Assembly: GCF_937770335.1 (NCBI RefSeq)
Contig: NZ_CALJHY010000001.1
Location: forward strand, 124,001-188,000
DNA: 64,000 bases
Direction: 5' to 3'
Source: an uncultured Glaciecola sp.
GTDB lineage: Bacteria; Pseudomonadota; Gammaproteobacteria; Enterobacterales; Alteromonadaceae
In this document: one piece after another, positions 30,683 to 40,067 of the stretch
How the letters are laid out: each line of letters starts with the position of its first letter
Position numbering within the stretch: the stretch's first letter is position 1
Notes under the pieces: model-generated
The model's input: only the letters and a program-made list of their open reading frames with translations
Databases searched by the model: none
Told to the model about the DNA's origin: nothing
Translations under genes and position numbers: made by a program

Positions 30683-31581
30683 AATCGTTTAAGTCTTATT
30701 TAGTTTTCCCTATTCACTTTGTATTACAAATGACAAATTTGGGGTTTTGGGGAATATTGATTTTTTGTTTCGGTCTTGTCCGTTTTATTATCCCTGTCAA
30801 AATAGTAAGTAAGTTATTGATAAAACTTATGCATTTTTTCTACTTTACGTTTAGCGTTATTAGCGTTGGTTTGATTAAATTTTTTAATAAGGTAAAGATT
30901 GAAGTAAAAATGGATGAGGAGCTTAGTAAAAAGAAATGGTATTTAATTATAGCTAATCATATAAGTTACTTAGATATTATATTGCTTATTCGTTTTTGCG
31001 CTGAACATACCTCACCGCCAAAGTTTTTCCTTAAGAGGCAGCTCATTTGGCTCCCCTTCGTTGGGGTTGCTGCTTGGGCCTTAGATATGCCGTTTATGCG
31101 CCGATATTCGCAAGAATTTGTGGAAAAAAACCCACATTTAAAAGGGGCCGATATAGAAACAACTCGACTGTCTTGTGCAAAATTTATAGATAGTCCGACA
31201 TCAGTTATTAACTTTGTCGAAGGCACTCGATTTTCACCAGCAAAAGCGCTAGAACGTAAGAGTCCATTTTCAAATTTGCTCCGTCCTAAAGCGGGTGGAA
31301 TTGCATTCACGCTTGCGTCGATGGGCGAACAATTTAGTAACTTGCTGGACATTACACTAGCTTACCCACAGAATGCACAGCAGCCAATGCGCGATATGTT
31401 GAGCGGCAACATGACGTATATTGTAATTGATGTCAGTGTGCAGCCACTGTCTGATGAAATCATTGGCGATTACTTCAATAACTCAGACTTTAGATCCCAA
31501 TTTCAGGTGTGGTTGAATGAGCTCTGGGTTAATAAAAATGAACGCGTGAAAACCTGGATGAAAGGATTGAAGGCACAATAG
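30679..31581 (+). CDS. PlsC-type acyltransferase (YihG-like), second of two
   Basis: About 300 residues with the same motifs as the preceding gene: NHISYLD, FFLKRQLIWLPFVGVAAWAL and FVEGTRFSP. The start is most likely GTG at 30679, which overlaps the TGA of the upstream gene and has GGAG about 11 nt before it. An earlier ATG at 30616 would be buried in the previous gene. The two proteins are similar throughout, so this is a tandem duplication. Different acyl or lipid preference is possible but cannot be read from sequence. A mechanosensitive channel gene follows directly. Confidence 0.88.
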   Translation: MKSFKSYLVFPIHFVLQMTNLGFWGILIFCFGLVRFIIPVKIVSKLLIKLMHFFYFTFSVISVGLIKFFNKVKIEVKMDEELSKKKWYLIIANHISYLDIILLIRFCAEHTSPPKFFLKRQLIWLPFVGVAAWALDMPFMRRYSQEFVEKNPHLKGADIETTRLSCAKFIDSPTSVINFVEGTRFSPAKALERKSPFSNLLRPKAGGIAFTLASMGEQFSNLLDITLAYPQNAQQPMRDMLSGNMTYIVIDVSVQPLSDEIIGDYFNNSDFRSQFQVWLNELWVNKNERVKTWMKGLKAQ

Positions 31582-31582
31582 A

Positions 31583-32932
31583 GTGAATTATGTAATGACA
31601 ATTTTATCTTCAATTTTTACATCAAACGCAGCAGTTGACGAGCCCGCAGCGGAGCCAATGCGTAATCAAGCCGTCGCTGATTTTGTCGAGTTAATGATTA
31701 AAGCCGGTCAATATCTCGGAATGAAGTTAGAGCTTGGCAGTATTTCATATCAATTATTCGCCTTGAGCAGTATTTTTCTTGTCGCTATTGTTGCATTTTT
31801 GATTGTTAAGTTTGTTCTGCACTTTAAAGTGCTCAGATTCGTCGCTAAATCAAATAATATATGGGACGACTGTTTACTAGACGCAGGCGTATTTAGACGC
31901 CTTGCTAGGATCGTTCCAGGCATAATTGTTTATTCGACATACAGTTTATTTTTTAGTCCAGAAGAAAAGATATATAGCGTATTGGCTAATCTGAGTGCCA
32001 TTTACCTGTTGTTTACCGTGTGGAGGACCTTGAGTGCCTCGTTAACGGCAGTGGAGAGTATCTACAGTAAAAGTCAGCTAGCTAGAAAAGCACCTATCAC
32101 CGGGTTCATTCAGGTCGCTAAACTACTCTTTACACTTATTCTAATATTCTTAATTTTATCGCTATTATTGGGCAAAAGTCCTATATTTTTATTATCAGGG
32201 CTAACCGCTATTGCTGCAGTGCTGCTGTTAATATTTAGGGACACTATTTTAGGTTTTGTTGCCGGTATTCAAATTGCTGCAAACAGAATGTTCAATACTG
32301 GCGATTGGATCGCTATGCCTAAGTATGAAGTTGATGGTGAAATACTTGAAATTGGACTAAACGTAGTCAAAGTCCAAAACTGGGATAAAACAATTTCAAC
32401 ACTCCCAACTTATGCGCTCACCACTGATGCGGTAAAGAACTGGCGCGGCATGATGGAGTCTGGTGGTAGAAGAATAAAGCGTGCTGTTTACATTGATGTC
32501 CATTCTGTTGCATTTGCTGATAGCCAGTTACTTGAGGAGTGGGAAAGTATGATATTACTAAACGGCTATTTGAAAGCTAAAAAGCAAGAATTAGTTGATG
32601 ACAGAAAGCTAAAAGCGATAGCAGAGACCGATATTTTAAACTGTCGGCGCCTAACTAATTTAGGTACATTTAGAGCCTATTTGGTGGCTTATTTAAAAAA
32701 GCACGAATTGGTAAACCAGGATCTAACATGTATGGTAAGACAGTTGCCACCATCAGAAATTGGTATTCCACTGGAAATATATTGCTTTAGTAAAGAAAAA
32801 GATTGGGTAACTTATGAACGTATTCAGTCCGATATTTTTGATCATGTGTTAGCAATAATGCCTATTTTTAAATTACGAGCCTACCAACGAGTCTCTAGCA
32901 ATAACGAGCAATCACAAAAAAACGCGCCTTAG
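31583..32932 (+). CDS. MscS-family mechanosensitive channel (YbdG-like)
   Basis: A 449-residue channel protein with about five membrane helices, the pore helix region PIFLLSGLTAIAAVLLLIFR then DTILGFVAGIQIAANRMFNTGDW, and the beta domain containing GDWIAMPKYEVDGEILEIGL. The long insert and RRIKRAVYIDVHSV resemble YbdG rather than MscS. It would open under osmotic downshock. It starts with GTG at 31583, or ATG four codons later, 2 bp after the acyltransferase gene. Its stop codon lies inside the following terminator hairpin. Confidence 0.92.
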   Translation: MNYVMTILSSIFTSNAAVDEPAAEPMRNQAVADFVELMIKAGQYLGMKLELGSISYQLFALSSIFLVAIVAFLIVKFVLHFKVLRFVAKSNNIWDDCLLDAGVFRRLARIVPGIIVYSTYSLFFSPEEKIYSVLANLSAIYLLFTVWRTLSASLTAVESIYSKSQLARKAPITGFIQVAKLLFTLILIFLILSLLLGKSPIFLLSGLTAIAAVLLLIFRDTILGFVAGIQIAANRMFNTGDWIAMPKYEVDGEILEIGLNVVKVQNWDKTISTLPTYALTTDAVKNWRGMMESGGRRIKRAVYIDVHSVAFADSQLLEEWESMILLNGYLKAKKQELVDDRKLKAIAETDILNCRRLTNLGTFRAYLVAYLKKHELVNQDLTCMVRQLPPSEIGIPLEIYCFSKEKDWVTYERIQSDIFDHVLAIMPIFKLRAYQRVSSNNEQSQKNAP

Positions 32933-32942
32933 CGCGTTTTTT
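32916..32942. terminator. Bidirectional intrinsic terminator
   Basis: AAAAAAACGCGC and GCGCGTTTTTT form a strong stem with a 4-nt loop between convergent genes. The stop codon of the MscS gene is in the loop and stem. Confidence 0.92.
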
Positions 32943-32952
32943 CACTTTTATA

Positions 32953-33144
32953 TTAAACTGCTGCGTAAGCTAACAAAAACGTTATCGTTAAACTTGATAT
33001 ACCTAGAAATCCATATTCAATTTTTTCACGAAGTCCTTCTGCACCTGATTTTTCGGTCAATAAGGCCATAACGATACAACTTAATCCTAAAACTAGCGCT
33101 ATTGCAGTCGCACCAAATAAAAAGCCGCTAAGTACACCGTTCAT
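32953..33144 (-). CDS. Small membrane protein, unknown function (63 aa)
   Basis: Two membrane helices (MNGVLSGFLFGATAIALVLG to about residue 28, and FLGISSLTITFLLAYAAV at the end) joined by a charged loop TEKSGAEGLREKIEYG. The ATG at 33144 has AGGA 6 nt upstream, so the longer frame to 33186 was not used. It is the only gene on its transcript, closed by the bidirectional terminator. I do not recognise the family. Confidence 0.75.
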   Translation of the reverse strand: MNGVLSGFLFGATAIALVLGLSCIVMALLTEKSGAEGLREKIEYGFLGISSLTITFLLAYAAV

Positions 33145-33560
33145 AAAATTCCTAAATTGAAAGCTGAAAACGCGCGTATTATGCACTAATCTGCAAAAAT
33201 GTCACACGCTACCCGATGGTTTTCAACTAAACTTGGTCTTGGTCAATATCACTAAATGTTAGGTAGAACACTCATTTAAGTAGCTTGAAATTCCGTATAT
33301 TTCTAGTTTAAAAATCATAACCTACTGAATTAAATGTTGATTTTCAAATGGGTACAATCTTTGCTAACAATACTTTTAGAGACTCTAAACAGGTATATCA
33401 TTTACGATAGAAATGTTTAAAAAAATGATTATGAATACCTTGTAGACAAAAACATCCACATCTATAAAAAGAATGCTAATCGCAAAGCGACCGAGACCTT
33501 TTCATAGCGATATCAATAAACACAGACTAAACTATGGCTTGACCAAAAGGATTATCCAAA
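33145..33560. other. Divergent intergenic region, nothing recognised
   Basis: About 415 bp between divergent genes. No convincing frame, RNA gene or notable repeat was found. It should contain both promoters. Confidence 0.4.
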
Positions 33561-34352
33561 ATGAAAAAAGTAATAGCGACCACAATAAGCCTTTGTGCTT
33601 TAACTGCATTCAACGTCAACGCTAGTCAATATAATTCAGAGCAATGCGATATCAATCTAAATGGTGATTTACGCTTTGCAGAAAATGCATTGACCCTTAA
33701 AACAAAAGCAGATGATGAAGTAAGAATCACGGATAGTTATATGGTCTTTTTGAATGGCCAAAAATTATCACTTTCAGCAGAAGAGACAAGGTGGGTTAAA
33801 GGATATTATGAGGGAATAGAGCAAAGTATCCCGCAAGTGATGACTGTGGCTGCTGAAGGTATCAAAATTGCGAACTATGCGGTTACTGAAGTATTACGAG
33901 GTTTTCTAGGTCCACAAAGCAAAGTTGCATCGCAGCTCGAAATTAAACTGAATGATTTATATGGAAAATTAAAAGACCATGTTTATCAGAACCCTGAATC
34001 ACTCACGTTCGATTCAGCCAAACTCGAAAGTGAGTTAGGTCTTGGCCCAGATTTCAATGCCGAAGTTGACCTGATAGTGTCTGAAGTGATGGAAAGTGCA
34101 ATGGGTGAATTTTTCGTTCAAATGGGCAGAAGCATGTTAAATGGCGACAGCTCAATAGAATCATTTGAACAACGTATGAAAAAAATGGGGGAAGCCATTG
34201 AAACCAAAGTCGAAAGTCAAACCGAGAGCATTGAACAAGAAGCTAAAAAACTATGTGAAATGCTAACTACTATAGATGCTTCGGAAAGCAACGTACAAAA
34301 AATCAAAGGTCTTAATGACGTTGATATTGTCACAAGAAATAAAAATGCATAA
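33561..34352 (+). CDS. DUF2884 (YggN) family periplasmic protein
   Basis: 263 residues with a signal peptide (cleavage after VNA, about residue 21). The mature protein starts with CDINLNGDLRF and continues LSAEETRWVKGYYEGIEQSI, typical of DUF2884, and ends with a long charged coiled-coil segment (MKKMGEAIETKVESQTESIE). Function is unknown; periplasmic location is expected. Its stop overlaps the start of the following epimerase-like gene by 8 nt. Confidence 0.88.
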   Translation: MKKVIATTISLCALTAFNVNASQYNSEQCDINLNGDLRFAENALTLKTKADDEVRITDSYMVFLNGQKLSLSAEETRWVKGYYEGIEQSIPQVMTVAAEGIKIANYAVTEVLRGFLGPQSKVASQLEIKLNDLYGKLKDHVYQNPESLTFDSAKLESELGLGPDFNAEVDLIVSEVMESAMGEFFVQMGRSMLNGDSSIESFEQRMKKMGEAIETKVESQTESIEQEAKKLCEMLTTIDASESNVQKIKGLNDVDIVTRNKNA

Positions 34353-35230
34353 GCATATTATTGTTGGACTAGGCTGGCTCGGGACTCCGTTAGCAGCGCA
34401 TTTTTTGAGTGCCGGAGATTCTGTTGCCGGCACTACACGCAACTCAGGCAAGGCCACTACTTTAGCACTTAAAGGCATTCAAACTGTCTTATTTGAGCTC
34501 TATGACAATGATGTTAAAACCCTGCCTAGTGATATTTTTCAAAACGCTAATGTGATAATCAACATTCCCCCAGGACGCAAATCATTTAAACCACCATTGT
34601 TTATTGCGCGCATGAAATCGCTATTCGATTATGCGCTCTTGCATCAGGCGAAACATATTTGTTTTATTAGCACTACATCGGTATTTGGTGGACTTGAGGG
34701 GCGCATAAGTAACGATTCCGTGTTACAACCTAACACTGCATCAGGAGCCGCTCATGTTGAACTAGAATTATACCTCAAGGAATTAGCTGATACCGGCGAC
34801 TTTAGCTGCTCTGTACTTCGCCTTGCTGGCTTAGTTGGGAAAGACAGACATCCTATTGCGACGTTGTCGAAAAAATCGAATGTTATGCTGGGTAGAAAAC
34901 CCGGTTAACCTAATCCACCAGCAAGATGTAGTTCAAGTTATTTCTGCATTGCTGCAAAAAGCAGGGCGAAAAAAGCAGCCTAGTAACTCATTGCAATCTG
35001 CAAATAGCATGTTCGAAGGCAATTTCTATGCGGCGAATCTATGCAGCGCAGAACACCCAACCAGAGAGGATTACTATACCTGGTGCGCAGAGCAAAAAGG
35101 CATTCCCAGTCCTGAATTCACGCCTGACAGTAGAGAAATAGTGAGCGGCAAATGGATTGATTCTGAACAAACAACAACTCACTTACAGGTACAGTTGCAG
35201 TATCCAAGCCCCTACAATATGCTTGAATAA
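34345..35230 (+). pseudogene. NAD(P)-dependent sugar-epimerase-like protein, frameshifted
   Basis: An extended-SDR protein (YeeZ-like). The first part, from ATG 34345, has the nucleotide motif VGLGWLGTPLAAHFL and FISTTSVFGG, and stops at 34908 after VMLGRKPG. The rest continues in the next frame as NPVNLIHQQDVVQVISALLQ to 35230. Removing one A from the AAAA run at 34896-34899 gives GRNPVNLIHQQD, a standard family phrase. So a single-base insertion breaks the gene, or the assembly has an error there. Intact length would be about 294 residues. Confidence 0.85.
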
Positions 35231-35360
35231 GCACCGCTATGAGGTTCTTTACTAAAAGACCCTCAGACTCTCAGCCGCTATTTTAACAACTCAGCTAATG
35301 TAAACCCCCTCAAAAACCGCTTCAGCCTATCCAGTGGGCTTTCTCATACTAATACTCATA

Positions 35361-35395
35361 AAAAAAGCCCTGAACATATGTGGACAGAGCTTTTT
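35361..35395. terminator. Hairpin terminator between convergent genes
   Basis: AAAAAAGCCCTG and CAGAGCTTTTT pair with one mismatch around a 12-nt loop, with T-runs on both strands. It serves the epimerase-like gene and probably the NSS transporter gene. The rest of 35231-35479 holds no gene. Confidence 0.7.
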
Positions 35396-35479
35396 AACAA
35401 CTTTTTTTACTATCAGTTATCCATAAAAATTACTTTGTGAAAACTATTCACAATAACTTTTGACGAAAATTAGCACATA

Positions 35480-36914
35480 TTAAAAGAGCTCAGTCAGCAA
35501 CGAGATACCAAAGTATTTTACTGCGACTGTATTAACGAAAATAATCAATAATATGACCGGTATGAAAGTTCCTACAGATAAGTTCACATAGCGTTCAAAT
35601 AAGCTCTTTTTGAACTTAGGTGCGCCTTTGTCCAATTCTGCATTAAAGTTATGCTTTTTTCCAGCGATACATTACAAAAATACAAATCAAGAAACCATTC
35701 AGCGGTAAAATAGTGTCGTAAAAGACATCATAAACCACTGTAAAGAATGAATTATCGTTGCCCGCATATGTAAGGAAATTTGTGAAAAAATCAGAATGGC
35801 CGAATGATAACGCGCACATTACTGAAAAGATTATTAACAAAGAACCACAAATAAGCAGGGATGGTTTTCTTCCTAGACCTTTTTCACTCATCAACGACGC
35901 TACCGGAACTTCAAAGATAGAAACCAATGAAGTAATTGCGGCAAAGAACACTAACAAGAAGAAGAGACTAGCAACCATGCTTGCACCTATGTAACCGATA
36001 CTTGTTTGTAATTCTAAAAATATTTGCGGTAAAAATGAGAAAATCATACTCACAGAAGACTCACTTAAGTCTTCCGGATTAATGTCTGGGTTAAACGAGA
36101 AGATTGCTGGCAGTATCATTAAACCGGCTGTAAAAGCGACGGCAGTGTCGGTTAATGCAACCAGCTTAGCAGACGTTGGTACATCAGCTTTACTGTCAAT
36201 ATAACTACCGTAAGTAATCATGATCCCCATACCTAGAGACAGAGAAAAGAAAGCTTGAGATAGCGCACCGTTAACAACGGAGGCATCAATTTTAGAGAAG
36301 TCGGGCACTAAATAGAATTCAACACCAGCCATTGCGTTGTCGCGTGTTAATACAAAAATAACCAGTACTATCAGCATAAAAAAGAGGGCTGGCATGAGTA
36401 TTTTTGCTGCTTTCTCGATGCCCTGTTTTACCCCTCCTTGCAAGATCAGATAAACCACCAGCAATACACCAACCATATAAACAAAAATACTGTTGCCGCT
36501 AATGAATGAACCAAAGGTATCAGCATTGGCTAACTCATCTAAGTTTCCGATCACTGATTGCAGCAAGTACCCAAATATCCATACTGTAATAACTAGGTAG
36601 AAAACCGCAATCATGAAAGGCGTAATTACAGACAACCAACCAGCTACGCGCCAAAATGGTGAGCGATTAGACAATGTAGCATAGGCCCCTAACGGATCTT
36701 TTTGACTATTTCTACCAACTGACATTTCAGCAAGCATGACAGGAAGACAAATGAAAACCACGAAAATGGCATACATTAGTAGAAATGCACCACCACCGTT
36801 TTTGGCCGCACCAACTGGAAAACCGACCAGGTTACCAATACCGACCGCAGAACCAGCCGCAGCGAGAATAAAACCCAACTTTGAGCCAAATTGCTCTCTT
36901 GAACCACTCATCAA
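35480..36914 (-). pseudogene. NSS-family sodium-dependent transporter, C-terminus shifted out of frame
   Basis: A sodium:neurotransmitter-symporter-type amino-acid carrier. The intact 421 codons show the family start REQFGSKLGFILAAAGSAVG with the Na-binding helix 1 (VGIGNLVGFPVGAAKNGGGA) and about eleven helices, ending prematurely at 35649 after MYRWKKA. The next frame continues HNFNAELDKGAPKFKKSLFE, then VGTFIPVILLIIFVN, a last helix, to a stop at 35480. Dropping one base from the six-A run (35655-35660) restores it. So a single insertion removes about 55 residues. The truncated form might still fold, but loss of the last helix is serious. Confidence 0.82.
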
Positions 36915-37003
36915 TAATCCTTTTTCTTATTGTCGTTTTTATGATGTTGAGTGGATGATGTTAACAGTCTATTTACAAAATGTCTTGAGCTTAACTCAAT
37001 AAA

Positions 37004-37027
37004 AATAGCCGATAAAAACCGGCTATT
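37004..37027 (-). terminator. Intrinsic terminator after the SDR gene
   Basis: AATAGCCG and CGGCTATT form a perfect 8-bp stem with an 8-nt loop, followed on the minus strand by TTTATT. It lies 29 bp beyond the SDR stop codon. Confidence 0.85.
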
Positions 37028-37055
37028 GTAAAGATATTGAATTACTCATAATGAA

Positions 37056-37832
37056 TTACCAGGGGATAATTTCCCCTTTCCAATCTAAATAGAATGGGCT
37101 CGCTTCTGGACTTAAATCATGACAAATAGATAGAAGTTGATTAACCGTGAACTCGGGAGTAAATAATTTACCCGGTTTTACATTTGCTTGGAATGGTTTG
37201 GACAAATCGGTATCAACAGTCCCGGGGTGATAGCAAATTAAGCTTGTTTGCGGAGCTCGACGTTTATATTCGATGGCAGCCGTTTTAACTAACATATTAA
37301 GCGCGGCTTTAGACGCTCTGTATCCATACCAACCACCTAATGCGTTTTCACTGATACTGCCAACTCGAGCACTAAAGAAAACAATCTTTGCCCCTTGTTT
37401 ATCAACAACATTAACTAAGTTTTGCAGCCAAATCGCTGGCAGTATACTGTTAACCCGAAAATACTCAGTAAGTTGCCTCTCATGCAAGTCTTCCAAACGC
37501 TTTTCTGGTTTTAGTTTAACAACATCTGTACCGTCAGCTGAAACTGCTTCTTGATGCAAAATACCGGTGGTACATATAACCAAGCTGAGCTTAATACCCT
37601 GATCTTTTAGTTCATCAATGAAGCTTTTTACAGCCGCTTCATCTCCAGTATCCATCACTTTGTGGACTACCTGCGTTGACGCTGTTTGAGTGAAAGTCGC
37701 TGCACTGCGAGAAAGTGTAAAAATCGTTTCAAATTTTGGCTGGTCGCTCAACTGCTTAACTACTTCTTTGCCAATACCACCATTTGCACCAATAATTAAT
37801 GCATATTTTTTTTCGCTTTCTGTTTGTTGCAT
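37056..37832 (-). CDS. Short-chain dehydrogenase (C-factor-like SDR)
   Basis: A 258-residue SDR with IIGANGGIGKEVVKQL at the N-terminus, ICTTGILHQEAV in place of the NNAG motif, SARVGSISENALGGWYGYRA for the Ser/Tyr region and SKAALN for the catalytic Lys. The layout resembles the CsgA/C-factor-like SDRs common in gamma-proteobacteria; the substrate is unknown. The ATG at 37832 follows AAAGGA by 8 nt, so the longer frame to 37877 was rejected. It lies 52 bp downstream of the DCC-family gene and ends in a terminator. Confidence 0.9.
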   Translation of the reverse strand: MQQTESEKKYALIIGANGGIGKEVVKQLSDQPKFETIFTLSRSAATFTQTASTQVVHKVMDTGDEAAVKSFIDELKDQGIKLSLVICTTGILHQEAVSADGTDVVKLKPEKRLEDLHERQLTEYFRVNSILPAIWLQNLVNVVDKQGAKIVFFSARVGSISENALGGWYGYRASKAALNMLVKTAAIEYKRRAPQTSLICYHPGTVDTDLSKPFQANVKPGKLFTPEFTVNQLLSICHDLSPEASPFYLDWKGEIIPW

Positions 37833-37884
37833 TCTACATCCTTTAATTTGGTTCGTTATTGTTGTCAGGTTTAACAATCCGCCA

Positions 37885-38274
37885 CTATTTTAAATTGCAG
37901 CGATTGCTTTCGCATCTTTTCTTTCCAGTCAACCAATAAGATATTTTATATCTATGCTTGGCAAATACTAAATAAAGTTTATCCGCAAACCACCTAATCA
38001 CAGGCCAACGCAGTGGAGCATATAGCCAGGTGACTCCGACTAAACTCCATGCTTTGTGTGTAACATCAAGCCCAGTAATCATAGTGCCATCTTCTAATTG
38101 TCCATGAATCCGGGCGTTTAACTCTTGCAAACATAAATCGGGATAACGCTGCGAGAAATCGGGTAATGAAATATCCTCAAAGACAATTTTTTTGTCTTTG
38201 TCACGCTTTATTAGGTGAGTCATTTCTTTTTCGCACAATGGACATAGGCCATCATAAAAGAGCGTAAATGCCAT
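37885..38274 (-). CDS. DCC-family (DUF393) thiol-disulfide oxidoreductase-like protein
   Basis: 129 residues beginning TLFYDGLCPLCEKEM, the family DxxCPxC motif with two cysteines in a thioredoxin-like position. The middle contains GLDVTHKAWSLVGVTWLYAP and the C-terminal half is hydrophobic and aromatic. Redox activity is presumed from the CxxC motif; the substrate is unknown. It is followed by the SDR gene on the same strand, so the two probably form an operon. Confidence 0.88.
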   Translation of the reverse strand: MAFTLFYDGLCPLCEKEMTHLIKRDKDKKIVFEDISLPDFSQRYPDLCLQELNARIHGQLEDGTMITGLDVTHKAWSLVGVTWLYAPLRWPVIRWFADKLYLVFAKHRYKISYWLTGKKRCESNRCNLK

Positions 38275-38351
38275 ATTTGCCTCGTTTATTTATTCTAGTG
38301 GTCCTTGTACGTGAATTAACTAAGAATAGATGACTTGAAATTTGACCTGAT

Positions 38352-38534
38352 GCAATTGTCACGGAAATAATGCCTCTCTACAATTATTTCCAAACTGAAG
38401 ATTACCATCAAGATTATTTTACTAATAATGTGCAAAACCAATACTGCAATATGGTGGTGGCACCTAAATTAGCAGAATTTAAGAAAACGTTTGCCAGTAA
38501 GTTAAACAAACTAAAGACAAGAGAGGGCTATTAA
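38352..38534 (+). pseudogene. 3' remnant of msrA (peptide methionine sulfoxide reductase A)
   Basis: The plus strand reads PDAIVTEIMPLYNYF followed by QTEDYHQDYFTNN and VVAPKLAEFKKTFASKL before a stop at 38534. VTEI, EDYHQDY and VAPK-EFKK are the last part of MsrA. The N-terminal half, with the catalytic GCFWC motif, is missing and an in-frame TGA lies just upstream. This is a gene fragment left after deletion. Confidence 0.75.
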
Positions 38535-38719
38535 ATAAGTAGAAGTTTATTTGATAAAAGGAAAACAAACCCGCTGACAACAAAACAGCAAGTTTGAATC
38601 ACATGTTTACTGGTATGCAAACTTCAGGCTGATGATTGTATGACAAGAAAAAAGGACCGAGTAGACAGGTCGATTGCGACTGATAACTGGCCCCCGATGC
38701 AAAGCTCGACTGCACGACG

Positions 38720-39877
38720 CTAGTCAAACCAAGCGTCATCAATTTTCATTTTAAATAATAGTGGCGCCATTTTCTGGTAGCGATATTTATCTGCTGGGCA
38801 AACGATATTTTTTTGATAATTAACTTTCCAAGGGTCATTAACCATCCACACATGATCATTCACAACAGCAACGCCTTCAATTGACGCATTATTCATCAAA
38901 TGCGTTGTTTCACATACGCTTTGCGTTTTATCTTGGGTTATATACGAAGGGGCCGAAAATGCGAGCTTTATGCGTTTCGTTGGCTTCTGCTTTGCTAAGT
39001 CTATAATCCATAGTTCGTTATCATTGCGCGCTGCTGCTAACAAATAACCTTGACTGCTGGACGTTGGGTAAAATACATCCATTGCATTTATCGGATGGTT
39101 TCCTTGCTCAAAATTGGGCAACAATAACTGGCTGTCTTGCACTTTCACAAAACCTGACTCTTGCCAAAAGTTATCGTCTACCGTTATCTCAAAAACTCGT
39201 GGTTGTTTATTTGCATCCTTTTCCAGACCTAACAGGAGTCGATTATCCCTAGTAAATGCCAACCCCTCTATACCATCATTTGGAAAATCGCCGACTTGAG
39301 CCTCAGCTAAAAATTGAACGGGACGGACATGCGTCACTTCTAAGTTTTTATCCTTAACCTGCAAACGCACTAATAGTGTGGGATAGACTGTGGAGCCTGT
39401 TTTTGCATACGTTTTCTGGCATGCATCACTAAGCTTTTGTGAGTGGCTTGCATCTTCAGTAACAAATATCCATGCACCGTCTTCCCCTCTAATCGGTGAA
39501 AGTCCTTCGTAATCAGGTTTGTTAGCAAGATAGTTATAAAAACAACCTCTTTTAACCCTTTTGCTAAATACCGTTGGTCCTATTTTTTTAATAACCTGAC
39601 TATTGCTTAATGAAATTTGGTGTAATCTTAAAATCTGACTTACATCTGCACTTGCATCGGACAGTGAATATAAATATCCATTGTCATATTTGAGCCCTGA
39701 CGTTTGCGGGTCGAACATCACATCACCGTCAACATCAATAATCCAGCTACCTAATAAATGCGTAACAGAACTAATAGGGGCATCGACAGTAGCGTCCGTT
39801 TTATTTTTTTCTGGAACGCAAGCAACACAGAAAGTTACAATTGACGAAATAACAGCTATCGCCATTAGCTTTTTCAT
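38720..39877 (-). CDS. Secreted esterase-like phytase-domain protein
   Basis: 385 residues with an N-terminal secretion signal; CVAC near residue 17-20 could be an atypical lipobox. The body matches the esterase-like-activity-of-phytase pattern: PDYEGLSPIRGEDGAWIFVT near residue 120, GIEGLAFTRDNRLLLGLEKD near 205 and ASIEGVAVVNDHVWMVND near 340, the repeating EGL/EGV-blade motifs of a propeller. The substrate is not known; phosphoester or lactone hydrolysis is possible. It is a single gene on its strand, facing away from the PhoD-like gene. Confidence 0.85.
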   Translation of the reverse strand: MKKLMAIAVISSIVTFCVACVPEKNKTDATVDAPISSVTHLLGSWIIDVDGDVMFDPQTSGLKYDNGYLYSLSDASADVSQILRLHQISLSNSQVIKKIGPTVFSKRVKRGCFYNYLANKPDYEGLSPIRGEDGAWIFVTEDASHSQKLSDACQKTYAKTGSTVYPTLLVRLQVKDKNLEVTHVRPVQFLAEAQVGDFPNDGIEGLAFTRDNRLLLGLEKDANKQPRVFEITVDDNFWQESGFVKVQDSQLLLPNFEQGNHPINAMDVFYPTSSSQGYLLAAARNDNELWIIDLAKQKPTKRIKLAFSAPSYITQDKTQSVCETTHLMNNASIEGVAVVNDHVWMVNDPWKVNYQKNIVCPADKYRYQKMAPLLFKMKIDDAWFD

Positions 39878-40067
39878 TCTATATCCTTTTAACTATATTT
39901 ATTTTGATGTGAATATAAGGCCGTGGTGAGTATACATGCTGCACACAAACTTATTTATCATAATTTACGTAGTATTAAGTGATAAGCTGTTTTGCATTGC
40001 TTAAATGGATGAATTTTAGGCAACACTATTCTGCCTTTTAAGGCCAAAGCAAGGGAAAACTAGAAAC

